Notes: generated by a model not told the origin, from the sequence alone. 64,000 nt of DNA from Hyphomonas oceanitis SCH89 (GCF_000685295.1 NZ_ARYL01000009.1:51301-115300); one strand, 5' to 3'. Numbered from the stretch's first letter, positions 9,895 to 22,072 are shown. Translations and numbers: made by a program.

Positions 9895-9908
9895 TGACGC
9901 TAGCGTCA
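9895..9908. promoter_or_regulatory. Perfect 14-bp palindrome, candidate operator
   Basis: TGACGCTAGCGTCA is its own reverse complement. It lies between a possible -35 (TTGCAA, 9886-9891) and a possible -10 (CATAAT, 9907-9912), overlapping the latter by two bases, about 35 bp before the ferredoxin reductase start. A regulator binding here would block RNA polymerase. The 15-bp spacing between the proposed hexamers is short, so the promoter call is tentative; the palindrome itself is certain. Confidence 0.5.
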
Positions 9909-9942
9909 TAATTTGCCGATAGTTACGGGACGGGAACGCATT

Positions 9943-11190
9943 TTGGATCTGACAGGCGCAACACGCATCGTCATCATCGGCGGCGGACAGGCTGGCGCGC
10001 AAGCGCTTCAGTCGCTGCGCCAGGGTGGCTATGAAGGCAAACTGACGCTCGTTGCTGACGAAGCTGCGCTGCCCTATCAGCGCCCGCCTCTGTCCAAGGC
10101 CTATATGAAGGGCGAGTTCTCCGAGGAGCGCCTCTATTTCCGTCCTGAATCCTGGTATCAGGATCAAAATATCGAGGTCATTCTCTCGACGCATGCGGCG
10201 AAGATTGATCGCACGGCGCAGACGGTGGAACTGCCCCATGGCGGGCAAATCGATTATGATGCGCTGATCATCGCAACGGGCTCGCGCCCGCGCGCCCTGC
10301 CCACCAAAGGCGCCGATCTCGAAGGCGTTCACGACCTGCGGGACCTTTCGGATGTCGAGCGCATCCGCCCCAACATGATTGCCGGACGTCGGATGGTCAT
10401 CATCGGCGCGGGCTATATCGGCCTTGAAGCCGCCGCCGTTGCGCGCCAGATGGGGCTCGACGTTACCGTTCTGGAAATGGCGCCGCGCGTGCTCGCGCGC
10501 GTTACCAGCCCGGTCATGAGCGAATTCTTCGAGACCGAACACCGCGCCCAGGGCGTCACCATTCTTACCGGCGCCCGCCTCGACCATCTTGACGGCGCCG
10601 ATGGCAAAGTTTCGGCTGCCATACTGGCAGACGGCACACGTCTCGACGCTGATATCGTCCTCGTCGGCATCGGCATCCTGCCAAATGAGGAACTCGCCAG
10701 CGACGCTGGCATCGCCTGCAACAATGGCATCCTCGTCGATCGCGACGCCCGTACGTCTGACCCGCGCGTCTTCGCGGCGGGTGACTGCGCCAGCCGTCCG
10801 CTCGTGCATTTCGGTCGGTCGGGACGTCTTGAAAGCGTCCACAACGCCATTGAGCAGGGCAAGCTCGCGGCGGCGGCCATTCTCGGCAAGCCTCGCCCGG
10901 CGGAAGACTGCCCCTGGTTCTGGTCTGACCAGTATGACCTGAAGCTGCAGATTGCCGGCCTCAGCCAGGACTATGATGAAATCGTCGTGCGCGGCGACCC
11001 GAAGGAGCGCAAGTTCGCAGCCTTCTACCTGCGCAACGGAATCCTGATTGCGGTGGATGCTGTCAACAGCCCGCCGGAATTCCTCGCCTCGAAAAAGCTG
11101 ATCATGTCGGGGGCCAAGCTTGCGCCCGCCACGCTTGGCGATACATCAGTTTCGATGAAAGACATTGCCGCGGCAGCCACTGCCGCTTGA
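9943..11190 (+). CDS. FAD-dependent ferredoxin/rubredoxin-type reductase
   Basis: A 415-residue NAD(P)H:ferredoxin reductase of the BphA4/putidaredoxin reductase family. It has an FAD-binding GxGxxG ([13 protein letters not shown]), [20 protein letters not shown], a second dinucleotide fold [14 protein letters not shown], and the FAD contact VFAAGDCA. It should pass electrons to the ferredoxin encoded 17 bp downstream. I start it at TTG 9943, preceded by GGGACGGGA; the earlier in-frame TTG at 9913 touches the proposed -10 box. The final electron acceptor (a P450 or oxygenase) is not encoded nearby. Confidence 0.88.
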   Translation: MDLTGATRIVIIGGGQAGAQALQSLRQGGYEGKLTLVADEAALPYQRPPLSKAYMKGEFSEERLYFRPESWYQDQNIEVILSTHAAKIDRTAQTVELPHGGQIDYDALIIATGSRPRALPTKGADLEGVHDLRDLSDVERIRPNMIAGRRMVIIGAGYIGLEAAAVARQMGLDVTVLEMAPRVLARVTSPVMSEFFETEHRAQGVTILTGARLDHLDGADGKVSAAILADGTRLDADIVLVGIGILPNEELASDAGIACNNGILVDRDARTSDPRVFAAGDCASRPLVHFGRSGRLESVHNAIEQGKLAAAAILGKPRPAEDCPWFWSDQYDLKLQIAGLSQDYDEIVVRGDPKERKFAAFYLRNGILIAVDAVNSPPEFLASKKLIMSGAKLAPATLGDTSVSMKDIAAAATAA

Positions 11191-11207
11191 AGGAGACAAT
11201 ACAGCCC

Positions 11208-11528
11208 ATGGCAAAGATCACTTACGTAGACAATGACGGCACAGAACGCGTCGTCGAGGCCACCAATGGCGAATCCGTGATGGAAGCCGCCGTGAAAAAC
11301 GGCATTCCCGGCATTGATGCCGATTGCGGCGGCGCCTGCGCCTGCGCCACCTGCCATGTCTATGTCGACAAAGCCTTCATGGATAAGGTCGGCGAGCAGC
11401 AGGAAATGGAAAAGTCCATGCTCGACTTCGCTGAAAACGTTCAGGAAAACTCCCGCCTGTCCTGCCAGATCACCGTGTCTGACGCGCTTGATGGCCTCAA
11501 GGTCACGACGCCGGAAAGCCAGCACTAG
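11208..11528 (+). CDS. [2Fe-2S] ferredoxin (adrenodoxin/putidaredoxin type)
   Basis: A 106-residue ferredoxin with cluster ligands in the pattern C-x5-C-x2-C ([11 protein letters not shown]) and the fourth cysteine in SRLSCQITV. The start ATG 11208 is fixed by AAGGAG at 11190-11195. It lies directly behind its likely reductase and 3 bp before a thioesterase, so the three are probably one transcript. The sequence type ([18 protein letters not shown] region) fits vertebrate-type ferredoxins that serve P450s or other monooxygenases. Confidence 0.93.
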   Translation: MAKITYVDNDGTERVVEATNGESVMEAAVKNGIPGIDADCGGACACATCHVYVDKAFMDKVGEQQEMEKSMLDFAENVQENSRLSCQITVSDALDGLKVTTPESQH

Positions 11529-11531
11529 GTC

Positions 11532-12323
11532 TTGGCTGCCTATACCGAACTGCTCGCAGGCATCCGCAGGGATGAAGCGAACGCCACAAAAGTGGTGCTG
11601 CCCGATGCATGGATGCAGGGCCGCACCACCTATGGCGGCCTGACGGCGGCGCTTTGCCTCGAAGCAGCCATTCCGCTGGCACCCGGCATGCCGATCCGCT
11701 CCGCGCAGGTCGCCTTTGTCGGCCCGGTGGGCGGCGAAGTGACGTGTACGCCAACCCTGCTACGCCAGGGCAAGAACACGGTCTTCGTCTCGGTCCGCAT
11801 GATGGGCAGCGATGGCGTGGCTGCCGAAGCGATCTTCGCTTTCGGCGCAGCACGGGAATCCGCGCTAGATTTCAACAATCTCAAAGCGCCTGACGTGACC
11901 TCGCCCGAGGATACGGTCAGCTATTTCGGCGAGAACCCCAACCGCCCCAACTTTACGCGCAATTTCAACATGCGCATGGCGGCGGGCGAGCGCCCCATTT
12001 CCGGGGCAGACAAAGGTGACGTCACGATCTGGATGCGCCATGTCGATCCAGCTGTCGTCCCGGACGCCGTCGCTGTGCTCGCCATTGCCGATGCACCGCC
12101 ACCTGCGGCCATGTCCATGTTCACGGCACCCGCCCGGATCAGCTCGATGACCTGGATGGCGGAATTCCTGACCGACGAAACCACCACTCGCGACGGCTGG
12201 TTCCTCGCGCGTCACGTTGCCGAGACGGCCCGCCACGGCTATTCCAGCCAGGCCATGACCCTCTGGAACGCAAACGGCCAACCTGTGATGGTTGGCCGTC
12301 AGACAATTGCAATTTTTGGCTAG
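11532..12323 (+). CDS. Acyl-CoA thioesterase family protein (double hotdog)
   Basis: A 263-residue protein resembling TesB/4HBT_3 thioesterases: an N-terminal hotdog with GRTTYGGLTAAL and a C-terminal half with MSMFTAP and the closing pattern HGYSSQAMTLWNANGQPV. It would hydrolyse acyl-CoA; chain specificity cannot be read. Translation appears to begin at TTG 11532, only 3 bp after the ferredoxin stop, with no clear ribosome site, so coupling to the ferredoxin gene is likely. The gene's last codons contain a perfect 10-bp hairpin at 12274-12299. Confidence 0.82.
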   Translation: MAAYTELLAGIRRDEANATKVVLPDAWMQGRTTYGGLTAALCLEAAIPLAPGMPIRSAQVAFVGPVGGEVTCTPTLLRQGKNTVFVSVRMMGSDGVAAEAIFAFGAARESALDFNNLKAPDVTSPEDTVSYFGENPNRPNFTRNFNMRMAAGERPISGADKGDVTIWMRHVDPAVVPDAVAVLAIADAPPPAAMSMFTAPARISSMTWMAEFLTDETTTRDGWFLARHVAETARHGYSSQAMTLWNANGQPVMVGRQTIAIFG

Positions 12324-12337
12324 GGCCAGACTGGCCC
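12323..12337. terminator. Palindrome between convergent thioesterase and atpC, possible terminator
   Basis: GGGCCAG-A-CTGGCCC forms a 7-bp inverted repeat exactly between the thioesterase stop and the atpC stop. No long U-tract follows on either strand, so it could be a weak bidirectional terminator or simply an RNA 3'-end stabilising structure. Confidence 0.35.
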
Positions 12338-12338
12338 C

Positions 12339-12746
12339 TTAGTGGACCAGCGCGGCTTTCAGGCTTTCGAGATAGTCGAAGTGCGCCTGCAGTGCACCCT
12401 TTGCCGTATCATCCTTGTCCAGCGCCTGGATCTTCAGGAGCGTCGCTTCCATCTCGGCCTGAACCTCTTCGACTTTCACGCCGTCAAGATTGCGGGCCTC
12501 TTCAGCGAGGATGGTCAGGCCGTCCGGCGTCACGTCGGCAAAGCCGCCGCGCACGAAGATGCGCATCTTCACGCTGTCGCCTTCGAGAACGCGCACGACA
12601 CCATTCTTCAGCGTCGTCATGAACGGCGCATGGTTCACCAGCACGCCGAACTCACCCTCGGTGCCCGGCGCGATCACCTGATCGACCTCACCGGAGAAGA
12701 GTTCCTTGGCAGGTGACACGAGTGCAAAGTGAAGTTTGTCGGCCAT
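12339..12746 (-). CDS. atpC: ATP synthase F1 epsilon subunit
   Basis: A 135-residue epsilon subunit with the standard opening LHFALVSPAKELFSGEVDQVIAPGTEGEFGVLVNHAPF and a C-terminal helical hairpin region. It belongs to the rotor stalk and couples rotation to catalysis while limiting ATP hydrolysis. It is the last gene of the leftward atpHAGDC operon, 17 bp after atpD, as in other alphaproteobacteria. No insertion or truncation is seen. Confidence 0.97.
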   Translation of the reverse strand: MADKLHFALVSPAKELFSGEVDQVIAPGTEGEFGVLVNHAPFMTTLKNGVVRVLEGDSVKMRIFVRGGFADVTPDGLTILAEEARNLDGVKVEEVQAEMEATLLKIQALDKDDTAKGALQAHFDYLESLKAALVH

Positions 12747-12763
12747 GAGGCTGATCCTGTATC

Positions 12764-15119
<2,356 letters not shown>

Positions 15120-15164
15120 GTCAGGCCTTCTGGTTGTTCAAACTATGCGTCAGGACGGGCGAGA

Positions 15165-16700
15165 TCAGGCGAACTTCGACGTGAAGGATTCGAGCGTCGA
15201 TTTGAGCTCGGCTTCTGTCTTGTCCGACACGGCTTTTTCGTCGCGGATCGTTGCGAGAAGCTCTTTCTTCGAACCACGCAGGTGGGCCAGAAGCTCTTTC
15301 TCGTAACGGGTCACGTCAGCAACCGGCACTTTATCCACATAACCGCGCGTACCGGCGTAAATCACGCAGACCTGCTCTTCCATCAGCAGCGGCGAGTATT
15401 GCGGCTGTTTCAGGAGTTCGGTCAGGCGCGCACCACGGTTCAGCAGGCGCTGGGTGGCTGCATCAAGGTCGGAGCCAAATTTCGCAAAGGCGGCCATCTC
15501 GCGATACTGGGCGAGTTCACCCTTCATCGAACCGGCAACCTTCTTCATCGCTTTCGTCTGGGCGGCGGAGCCCACACGCGACACCGAGAGGCCGACGTTC
15601 ACGGCAGGGCGGATACCCTGGTAGAACAGGTCGGTTTCAAGGAAGATCTGGCCGTCGGTGATCGAGATCACGTTCGTCGGGATGTAGGCCGACACGTCGT
15701 TGGCCTGCGTTTCGATGATCGGCAGGGCGGTCATCGAACCGGCACCGGCAGCATCACCCATTTTCGCAGCGCGCTCAAGGAGACGCGAGTGAAGGTAGAA
15801 CACGTCGCCCGGATAGGCTTCACGACCTGGTGGACGGCGAAGCAGCAGCGACATCTGGCGATAAGCCACAGCCTGCTTGGAAAGGTCATCATAGATGATG
15901 AGGGCGTGCATGCCGTTGTCGCGGAACCATTCGCCCATCGTGCAGCCGGTGAACGGTGCAAGGTACTGGAGCGGAGCTGGCTCGGACGCCGTAGCGGAGA
16001 CAACGATCGTATAGTCCAGGGCGCCGCGCTCTTCGAGCGTCTTCACAACCTGGGCAACCGTCGAACGCTTCTGGCCGATAGCAACGTAGATACAGAACAG
16101 CTTGTCCTTGTCGGACTTGGCAGCGTCGTTCGTCGCTTTCTGGTTCAGGATCGTGTCGATGCAGACAGCCGTTTTGCCGGTCTGACGGTCACCGATGACC
16201 AACTCGCGCTGGCCGCGGCCGACCGGGATCATGGCGTCGATCGCCTTGATGCCTGTCATCATTGGCTCGTGAACGCCTTTACGCGGGATGATGCCTGGCG
16301 CTTTCACGTCCACGCGGTCACGCGAAGCAACGTCTGTCAGCGGGCCTTTGCCGTCGATTGGCTCGCCCAGCGGGTCAACAACGCGGCCGAGAAGGCCTTT
16401 GCCGACCGGCGCGGAGACGATCTCGCCCGAACGCTTGACGGTGTCGCCTTCTTTGATCGAGCTGTCGCTACCGAAGATCACGACGCCGACATTGTCGCTT
16501 TCAAGGTTCAGGGCCATGCCCTTGATGCCGCCGTCGAACTCAACGAGTTCGCCAGCCTGCACGCTGTCGAGACCATAGATACGGGCAATACCGTCACCTA
16601 CTGAAAGCACCTGGCCAACATCGGAGACTTCAGCGTCGACGCCAAAGTTTTCGATTTGCGACTTCAGGATGCCCGAAATTTCTGCTGCGCTGATATCCAT
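15165..16700 (-). CDS. atpA: ATP synthase F1 alpha subunit
   Basis: A 511-residue non-catalytic nucleotide-binding subunit. It starts with the membrane-stalk-contacting helix [16 protein letters not shown], has the P-loop [13 protein letters not shown], and the conserved [19 protein letters not shown] and [15 protein letters not shown] segments. It lies 8 bp after atpH and 45 bp before atpG. All landmark regions are present. Confidence 0.98.
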   Translation of the reverse strand: MDISAAEISGILKSQIENFGVDAEVSDVGQVLSVGDGIARIYGLDSVQAGELVEFDGGIKGMALNLESDNVGVVIFGSDSSIKEGDTVKRSGEIVSAPVGKGLLGRVVDPLGEPIDGKGPLTDVASRDRVDVKAPGIIPRKGVHEPMMTGIKAIDAMIPVGRGQRELVIGDRQTGKTAVCIDTILNQKATNDAAKSDKDKLFCIYVAIGQKRSTVAQVVKTLEERGALDYTIVVSATASEPAPLQYLAPFTGCTMGEWFRDNGMHALIIYDDLSKQAVAYRQMSLLLRRPPGREAYPGDVFYLHSRLLERAAKMGDAAGAGSMTALPIIETQANDVSAYIPTNVISITDGQIFLETDLFYQGIRPAVNVGLSVSRVGSAAQTKAMKKVAGSMKGELAQYREMAAFAKFGSDLDAATQRLLNRGARLTELLKQPQYSPLLMEEQVCVIYAGTRGYVDKVPVADVTRYEKELLAHLRGSKKELLATIRDEKAVSDKTEAELKSTLESFTSKFA

Positions 16701-16708
16701 CGAGCTGA

Positions 16709-17269
16709 CTATGCTCCCTTCATGGCGGTGTTCATGCGTTCAAGTTTGGCGGCAATGCTCGCATCGACCAGTTTCGATCCGATGCGCAGCTGGATGCCGC
16801 CGATGAGCGAGGGATCAACCTCACTTGTCAGTTCCACCTCGCCGCCGACGGCTTTTGCGAGGATCGATTCGATGCGGGCGCGTTCGGCGCCTGTCATGTC
16901 TTTTGCAGTGCGAACAACAGCGCGCTGAACGCCGCGTTGTTTTGCATATAGTTCGTCAAAGGCGCTCTGGGCCGGCACAATGTCCGCCGTGCGGCCGTTC
17001 GTGGCCATCACGCCGACGAAATTCGCCAGCAGCGTGCCAAGGCCGGACTTCTTCATCACGGCGGCCAGCGACTTCACCTTCTCGTCGCGCGAAAACGCGG
17101 GCGAATCGAGCAGGATGGTCAGGTCTTTTGAGCCGTTCGCCATTTCGACGAAAGCTTTGTAATCATTATGAACATCGGCCAGCTGGCCCTTGTCCTGCGC
17201 CAGTTCAAACAGTGCCCGCGCATAGCGCCGGGCAGCTTCACTCGCATGTGTACGTGTCGATGCCGCCAA
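16709..17269 (-). CDS. atpH: ATP synthase F1 delta subunit
   Basis: A 186-residue delta subunit, first gene of the F1 operon. The N-terminal six-helix domain begins [17 protein letters not shown] and the C-terminal stretch [22 protein letters not shown] is diagnostic. It holds the peripheral b-b' stalk to the top of F1. The operon promoter should lie in the 180-bp gap 17270-17449, where I did not see convincing -35/-10 elements. Confidence 0.96.
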   Translation of the reverse strand: MAASTRTHASEAARRYARALFELAQDKGQLADVHNDYKAFVEMANGSKDLTILLDSPAFSRDEKVKSLAAVMKKSGLGTLLANFVGVMATNGRTADIVPAQSAFDELYAKQRGVQRAVVRTAKDMTGAERARIESILAKAVGGEVELTSEVDPSLIGGIQLRIGSKLVDASIAAKLERMNTAMKGA

Positions 17270-17449
17270 GGGTCCAGGATCCGTTGCTTGTCGGGGCGGG
17301 TAAGGCCCGGAATTATGTTAAAGAGACAGCGTGCCCGACACGCGCGCCCCATTGATCTGTGCGCCGCTTAGCACCAGAAAATCACCCTGACAACATGGCC
17401 GCCGCGCCAATTTCTGCGGCGAAATGGCAACCGACACGGTGAATACGCC

Positions 17450-19618
17450 CTACATGAACGAGTATGGGTCGATATCCACCGAAATCCTGACAGGGCGCGG
17501 GGGTTTCAGGCGCGCCATCCAGGCCGCCATATAGGCAGAAAGATCAACGTTTCTGGGCGATTTTACAAGGAATCGCCGCCTGTGCCGCCCGCGCAGCACC
17601 GTGATCGGCGCCGGGGCCGGCCCGAAAAGCTCGATTCCCGCCCCATTGGGCGCCGCCAGCGATATCTCCCGGCAGGCCTCTTCCACCATTTCCGCACTCG
17701 GCGCCGACACGATCATCGCCGCGAGTCGCCCAAAGGGCGGCAGGCCCAGCTCCGCCCGCACATCCCGCTCGATCTGCAGGAACCCGTCCCGGTCGCCGTC
17801 CGCCAGCGCCAGCATGGCCGGATTGTCCGGCGCATAGGTCTGCACCAGCGCCCGCCCCGGCCGCTCGGCCCGACCGGCCCGGCCCGCCACCTGGCTCAGC
17901 AACTGATAGGTCCGCTCCCCTGCCCGCAGGTCGCCGCCCTTCATGCCCGAATCGGCATCAACCACGCCCACAAGGGTCAGGTTCGGGAAATTGTGCCCCT
18001 TGGCCACGATCTGGGTGCCGATCAGCACATCAATGTCGCCCGTCTCCATCCGCTCGATGATGCCGCGTGTCGCGTCGCCGCCCATGGCCGTGTCCGACGA
18101 GAATATCTCGATCCGCGCCTCCGGCATCAGCACGCGCACCTCTTCGGCCACCCGTTCCACGCCCGGCCCGACGCCCATCAGCGAATCCTTCGCCCCGCAG
18201 GCCGGGCAGACGCTCGGCTTCGGAATCGAATAGCCCGTCACATGGCAGACCAGCCGTCCGCTATAACGGTGCTCGGTCAGCCAGTTCTCGGTGCCCGGCG
18301 TCTTCAGCCGCTCGCCGCACGCCTTGCAGATCACCAGCGGCGCATAGCCCCTGCGGTTCAGGAACAGCAGCGACTGCTCGCCCGCTGCCAGCGTCTCCTT
18401 CAGCGCCTGGATCAACCAGGGCGACAGCCAGTGATTCTTCTCCGGCGGCGCCCTGCGCAGGTCCACCAGCTCCACATCCGGCAGGCGCGACGCCCCCGGC
18501 CGCGCCGCCAGCATCAGCCGCGTGTAGCGCCCGGCCTCGGCATTCACCATTGTCTCCAGCGCAGGCGTCGCAGAGGCCAGCACCACAGCCGCGCCCTCCA
18601 GCTTCGCCCGCATCACCGCCATGTCGCGGGCATGATACGTCACGCCGTCTTCCTGCTTGTAGCTGCCATCATGCTCTTCATCGACGATGACCAGCTTCAG
18701 GTTTGCATAGGGCAGGAACAGCGCCGAGCGCGCCCCGATCACGATCCGCGCCCGGCCATGCGCCGCCTCGCGCCATGTCCGCCGCCGTTCCTTGTCCGAC
18801 AGGCCCGAGTGCCACGGCGCCGGCGCCGCCCCGAACCGCGCCTCGAACCGCGAGAGAATCGCCTGCGTCAGCGCAATCTCCGGCAGCAGCACGAGTATCT
18901 GCGCCTCCGGGTCCACGCGCAGCGCTTCCGCAATCGCTTCGAAATACACTTCCGTCTTGCCGGAGCCCGTCACGCCATCGAGCAGGAAGGCCGCAAAGCC
19001 CCCCGTCCGCATCGACGCCTTCATCACCTCGGCGGCCTCCGCCTGCTCGCCCGTCAGGGTCGCGCCCGGCAGGTCTGGCTGCGGCAAGGCAAATGGCAGG
19101 TCCGCCGCCATCTCTTCGGCGCGCAGCGCGCCAGCCTTCTCCAGCCCCTTCACCACGCCGCTCGATACGCCCGCCGCCGCCGCCAGCGTCGCCGCATTCA
19201 CAGCGCCCACCTCCTCGGCCGCGTCCAGCACCCGCCGCCGCGCATCGGTCAGCTTCCCCGGCACTTGGCCCGTCAGGTGGAACACGGTCTCCGTCGGCGA
19301 AGGCGACAGCCCGCCCCGCGCCCGCAGAGTCATGCCCAGCACATGGCCCGGATGCGACACCGTGTATTTCGCGCCCCAGCTGATGAATTCGCGCATCGCG
19401 TCCCGAATCGGCGGCACGTCATAGACAGAGAGAACCGGTTTGAGCGTCCGGCCTGCCACGGCCTCGTCGCCCAGCAGCTCCCACACAACGCCCAGCCGCT
19501 CGGTCTGGCCCAGCGGCGCCGTGACATAGGAACCGACGCGCACATCCATCCCCTCCGGCACCGCGTAATCAAACGGTTCCGGCAGGGGCAAGACAAAGAG
19601 AATCCGCGCAACAGCCAT
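17450..19618 (-). CDS. priA: Primosomal replication-restart helicase PriA
   Basis: A 722-residue superfamily 2 helicase that reloads the replisome at stalled forks. Seen: Walker A DGVTGSGKTEVYFEA, DEEH box VIVDEEHDGSYKQEDGV, ASATPALET, and the zinc-binding cysteines VICKACGERL ... CHVTGYS ... VCPACGA, followed by VGPGVERVAEEV and GTQIVAKGHNFP. Its ATG lies 2 bp after the 3' arm of a strong hairpin (19621-19647) that includes the likely ribosome site. It is monocistronic or follows the lipoprotein gene. Confidence 0.96.
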   Translation of the reverse strand: MAVARILFVLPLPEPFDYAVPEGMDVRVGSYVTAPLGQTERLGVVWELLGDEAVAGRTLKPVLSVYDVPPIRDAMREFISWGAKYTVSHPGHVLGMTLRARGGLSPSPTETVFHLTGQVPGKLTDARRRVLDAAEEVGAVNAATLAAAAGVSSGVVKGLEKAGALRAEEMAADLPFALPQPDLPGATLTGEQAEAAEVMKASMRTGGFAAFLLDGVTGSGKTEVYFEAIAEALRVDPEAQILVLLPEIALTQAILSRFEARFGAAPAPWHSGLSDKERRRTWREAAHGRARIVIGARSALFLPYANLKLVIVDEEHDGSYKQEDGVTYHARDMAVMRAKLEGAAVVLASATPALETMVNAEAGRYTRLMLAARPGASRLPDVELVDLRRAPPEKNHWLSPWLIQALKETLAAGEQSLLFLNRRGYAPLVICKACGERLKTPGTENWLTEHRYSGRLVCHVTGYSIPKPSVCPACGAKDSLMGVGPGVERVAEEVRVLMPEARIEIFSSDTAMGGDATRGIIERMETGDIDVLIGTQIVAKGHNFPNLTLVGVVDADSGMKGGDLRAGERTYQLLSQVAGRAGRAERPGRALVQTYAPDNPAMLALADGDRDGFLQIERDVRAELGLPPFGRLAAMIVSAPSAEMVEEACREISLAAPNGAGIELFGPAPAPITVLRGRHRRRFLVKSPRNVDLSAYMAAWMARLKPPRPVRISVDIDPYSFM

Positions 19619-19620
19619 GG

Positions 19621-19647
19621 CCTTGGCTTAGCGCCGTTAAGCCAAGG
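19621..19647 (-). promoter_or_regulatory. Hairpin covering the priA ribosome-binding region
   Basis: CCTTGGCTTA and TAAGCCAAGG form a perfect 10-bp stem with a 7-nt loop. In the leftward transcript it falls 28 nt after the lipoprotein stop and ends 2 nt before the priA ATG, so the AAGG that would serve as ribosome site lies in the stem. It could act as a transcription terminator of the upstream gene or restrict priA translation. There is no U-tract, which favours the second reading. Confidence 0.5.
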
Positions 19648-19674
19648 CGTCATCCCGTCCGGGCAGGTCCCTCG

Positions 19675-20169
19675 CTACTCCGCCTTCTGCAATGACAGGA
19701 TAATCCGCCGATAGCCGCTCGCATCATCCTGTATCTGCACCGAGCTGACCCCCGCCCAGCCGCCGCCCGATACTTCCAGCACCCGCGTCGCGCCCACTTC
19801 CCGGCCCGCCAGCGCATCCGTGACCGAGATGCCCTGATCCTCGCCCCACTGGATCATGTCGGCGAACACCTTGTCCCCGTCCGCCATGGTCCGCGCCTGC
19901 AGCTGGTAGGCCGCCGGCGTCACATTGGGCTTCGTCACAATATAGATGTGCGCATCATCCGGCAGCGGGAACCCCTTCGGCAGCCAGTCCGGCTTCGGCA
20001 GGTTCACGGCCCCGAGAAGGCGATCCGCCTCACCCCCGGCCACCTTCTTTCCCTGCGCCGCCTCGCCCTTTTCACCGGCATCCGGCGATGCGCTCCCCGA
20101 ACAGGCCGCACAGAAGGCCATCGCCCCCACCAAGCCTGCCAGAACAAGTCTTGAGCCACTGAATGTCAT
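19675..20169 (-). CDS. Predicted lipoprotein of unknown function
   Basis: A 164-residue protein with a signal peptide (MTFSGSRLVLAGLVGAMAF) followed by CAAC, so lipidation at one of these cysteines is likely although the lipobox is not perfect. The mature part is acidic and lysine-rich, then soluble, with LPKPDWLPKGFPLPDDAHIY as a recognisable stretch. The start is chosen at ATG 20169 because AAGGGGAT precedes it and the signal peptide begins there. I do not recognise a named family. The gene precedes priA in the same direction. Confidence 0.7.
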   Translation of the reverse strand: MTFSGSRLVLAGLVGAMAFCAACSGSASPDAGEKGEAAQGKKVAGGEADRLLGAVNLPKPDWLPKGFPLPDDAHIYIVTKPNVTPAAYQLQARTMADGDKVFADMIQWGEDQGISVTDALAGREVGATRVLEVSGGGWAGVSSVQIQDDASGYRRIILSLQKAE

Positions 20170-20344
20170 ATCGGATCCCCTTCCGGTCTGCGGGCAAACG
20201 CCCCGCTTGTAAGGGAAAACGCAAACACAGGCCCAAGTCCGCCAGCATCGCCTGCCGCGCCTGTACTTTCGTTCACTTGTGAGCCTCAGCGTCCGGCCCA
20301 ATATACAAGGTCTGGTTCGCAGACATTCCGGAAAGAGGCACAGC

Positions 20345-20584
20345 ATGGAAAAGATCGTGTATCACGTCGTCAAGCATGGTGATGGCTGGGCCTACAAGCT
20401 CGGCGACACCATCTCCGAGGCGTTCCGCACCCATGACGCGGCCCGCGCCGCCGCCCTCTCGGCCGCCCGCCGACAGAACCTGCCCGGCAAGGATGCCCAC
20501 ATCACCTGGGAAGACGAAGCCGGCAAATGGCACGAGGAATACGCGCACGGCGAAGACCGCCCGCAGACAGACGTCGAAGGCTAG
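20345..20584 (+). CDS. DUF2188 domain small protein
   Basis: A 79-residue cytoplasmic protein whose sequence YHVVKHGDGWAYKLGD..SEAFRTHDAARAAALSAA..HITWEDEAGKWHEEY follows the DUF2188 pattern (a small repeat-like fold with a glycine-tryptophan turn and a terminal EDE.G.W). Function is unknown. The start ATG 20345 is taken where the domain begins; an upstream GTG at 20279 is in frame but has poor support. It is transcribed away from the lipoprotein-priA pair. Confidence 0.75.
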   Translation: MEKIVYHVVKHGDGWAYKLGDTISEAFRTHDAARAAALSAARRQNLPGKDAHITWEDEAGKWHEEYAHGEDRPQTDVEG

Positions 20585-20768
20585 CCTCCCGACCGCCGCC
20601 CACGTTGAGCACGCCCCCTCAGACCGTCAACGCCTTCTGCCTCTATCGTCCGCGCCCCTGCACACTCTGGTGCACATTCCGACATCTTCGATCCGTCACA
20701 CAATTAAGGTTGAAAACCTGAAACTTGTGAGTGTAAATCGAGCTGGGAAGCGGGAAGGTTGAGGGGCC

Positions 20769-21485
20769 ATGGAAGCGACAATCGGTTCGGACTACATGCC
20801 CAAGCGGCTCAGCCGTCCAAGCGAATATGCATACGAGGACGGGTGCCGCCCCCTCGGCAAGTTTGCCGGTGTGCTGTCCGTCACCTTGCTGGTCTACGCT
20901 ATCGTCAGCGTACTGCTCGCCCTGGCGCTTTCATATACATTCGTCGACGCGCGCATGCTGGATGAGTACGCGTTTGAGGACGCGACGGATGACGACTACC
21001 TGCTCATCATCGCCTCTTCACTTGTGTTTCTGCTCTATGTTGCGGAACGGGCGCTATTCGTCATATGCGCATTTACGGTCGCCCGTTTCAGTTACCGCGC
21101 CATGCGCAACCTCTATACCGTGCGCAGCACCGTTCCGGACATGTCGCCCGGCGCCACGGTCTATTGGTATTTCGTGCCCTTCGCGACATGGTTCCTGCCG
21201 GCCAAGGGCATGTCGGAAATCCATCAGGGCTCCATTGAGGAAACCGGCGCGCTCAACACGTCCAATATCGTCAGCTGGTGGTGGGGCACATGGCTTGCCA
21301 TGAGCATCCTTTCCTTCATCTCAAATTTCATGGGCAGAACCGATCCGATCATGTCGATTGCCGTTGGTATTGTCGCCATTGTGCTGGGGGCTGTCTCGGC
21401 CTTATTCCTGCGCAAACTCGTCCGCCGTATCCGCGCTGCACAGGACCAGTTCAGCCAGGGCAGCCTCGCCGAAACATTCGCCTGA
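20769..21485 (+). CDS. DUF4328 family integral membrane protein
   Basis: A 238-residue protein with about six hydrophobic segments (roughly residues 32-56, 77-104, 123-145, 172-190, 196-216). The centre reads MSPGATVYWYFVPFATWFLPAKGMSEIHQGS, the characteristic proline/tryptophan block of DUF4328. Biochemical role unknown. It ends with a short charged tail. The 184 bp before it (20585-20768) contain no gene; a promoter presumably lies there. Confidence 0.75.
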   Translation: MEATIGSDYMPKRLSRPSEYAYEDGCRPLGKFAGVLSVTLLVYAIVSVLLALALSYTFVDARMLDEYAFEDATDDDYLLIIASSLVFLLYVAERALFVICAFTVARFSYRAMRNLYTVRSTVPDMSPGATVYWYFVPFATWFLPAKGMSEIHQGSIEETGALNTSNIVSWWWGTWLAMSILSFISNFMGRTDPIMSIAVGIVAIVLGAVSALFLRKLVRRIRAAQDQFSQGSLAETFA

Positions 21486-21586
21486 CCTAAGGCGTCGTGC
21501 AGAAAGGCCTTCCAATACACTCTGGACAACAGGCGAACCGCGGCTAAACTTCAATCTTTGATAGAGCGCGAGGACGCTGGACCGGA

Positions 21587-21991
21587 ATGAAGTCGCTCAT
21601 CGCCCTTGCGCTACTGGCATTGCCCTACGTGGCAATCGCAAAGCCCGACATCACCACTATCGAAGCAGAAGTTCTGGAACCGCCTCGGCCGGTCTTCCCG
21701 CTGATTGCCTCGCTCCTGGGGGTCAGCGGTTATTGCGAGGTCCGCTTTTCGGTCCGCGACTATGGTGACACCATAAAAATTGAAGATGCGGCCTGCACCT
21801 CGCCCATATTCTGCGATGCGGCCATCAATGCCATCATGAAAACCAGGTACAAAGTAACTGACGAGGAAGGAACGAAAGTTCCCGGGCGCCGCGACAACAT
21901 TGTTTATCCAATGTCCTTTTTACTCAATCGTGATGCACAACTGCCGAATGATCTCGAGACATTGGCCTGTGCGGCCGGTCTGACATCCTGA
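21587..21991 (+). CDS. Secreted TonB C-terminal-like protein
   Basis: A 134-residue protein with a signal peptide (MKSLIALALLALPYVAIA) and a mature domain resembling the TonB C-terminal fold: GYCEVRFSVRDYGDT.KIEDAAC, then DAAINAIMKTRYKV and YPMSFLL. There is no transmembrane anchor or proline-rich spacer as in true TonB, so it is probably a periplasmic stand-alone domain. Four cysteines may form disulfides. Function unknown; no TonB-dependent receptor lies nearby. Confidence 0.6.
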   Translation: MKSLIALALLALPYVAIAKPDITTIEAEVLEPPRPVFPLIASLLGVSGYCEVRFSVRDYGDTIKIEDAACTSPIFCDAAINAIMKTRYKVTDEEGTKVPGRRDNIVYPMSFLLNRDAQLPNDLETLACAAGLTS

Positions 21992-22072
21992 CAGGTCAGC
22001 AAACCGGAGGATGGGGCCGCTCGCTCCCCCACCTTATCCAACCCTAATCCCGCCCGGCCTATACTGGCCGCC

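Noticed and set aside
9913..9942. Earlier TTG start for the ferredoxin reductase
   Set aside because: It overlaps the proposed -10 element and lacks a ribosome site; the TTG at 9943 has one.
12274..12299. 10-bp hairpin ACGGCCAACC/GGTTGGCCGT near the end of the thioesterase gene as a terminator
   Set aside because: It lies inside the coding sequence (NGQPVMVGR) and the following T-run is 15 nt away, so a terminator is doubtful.
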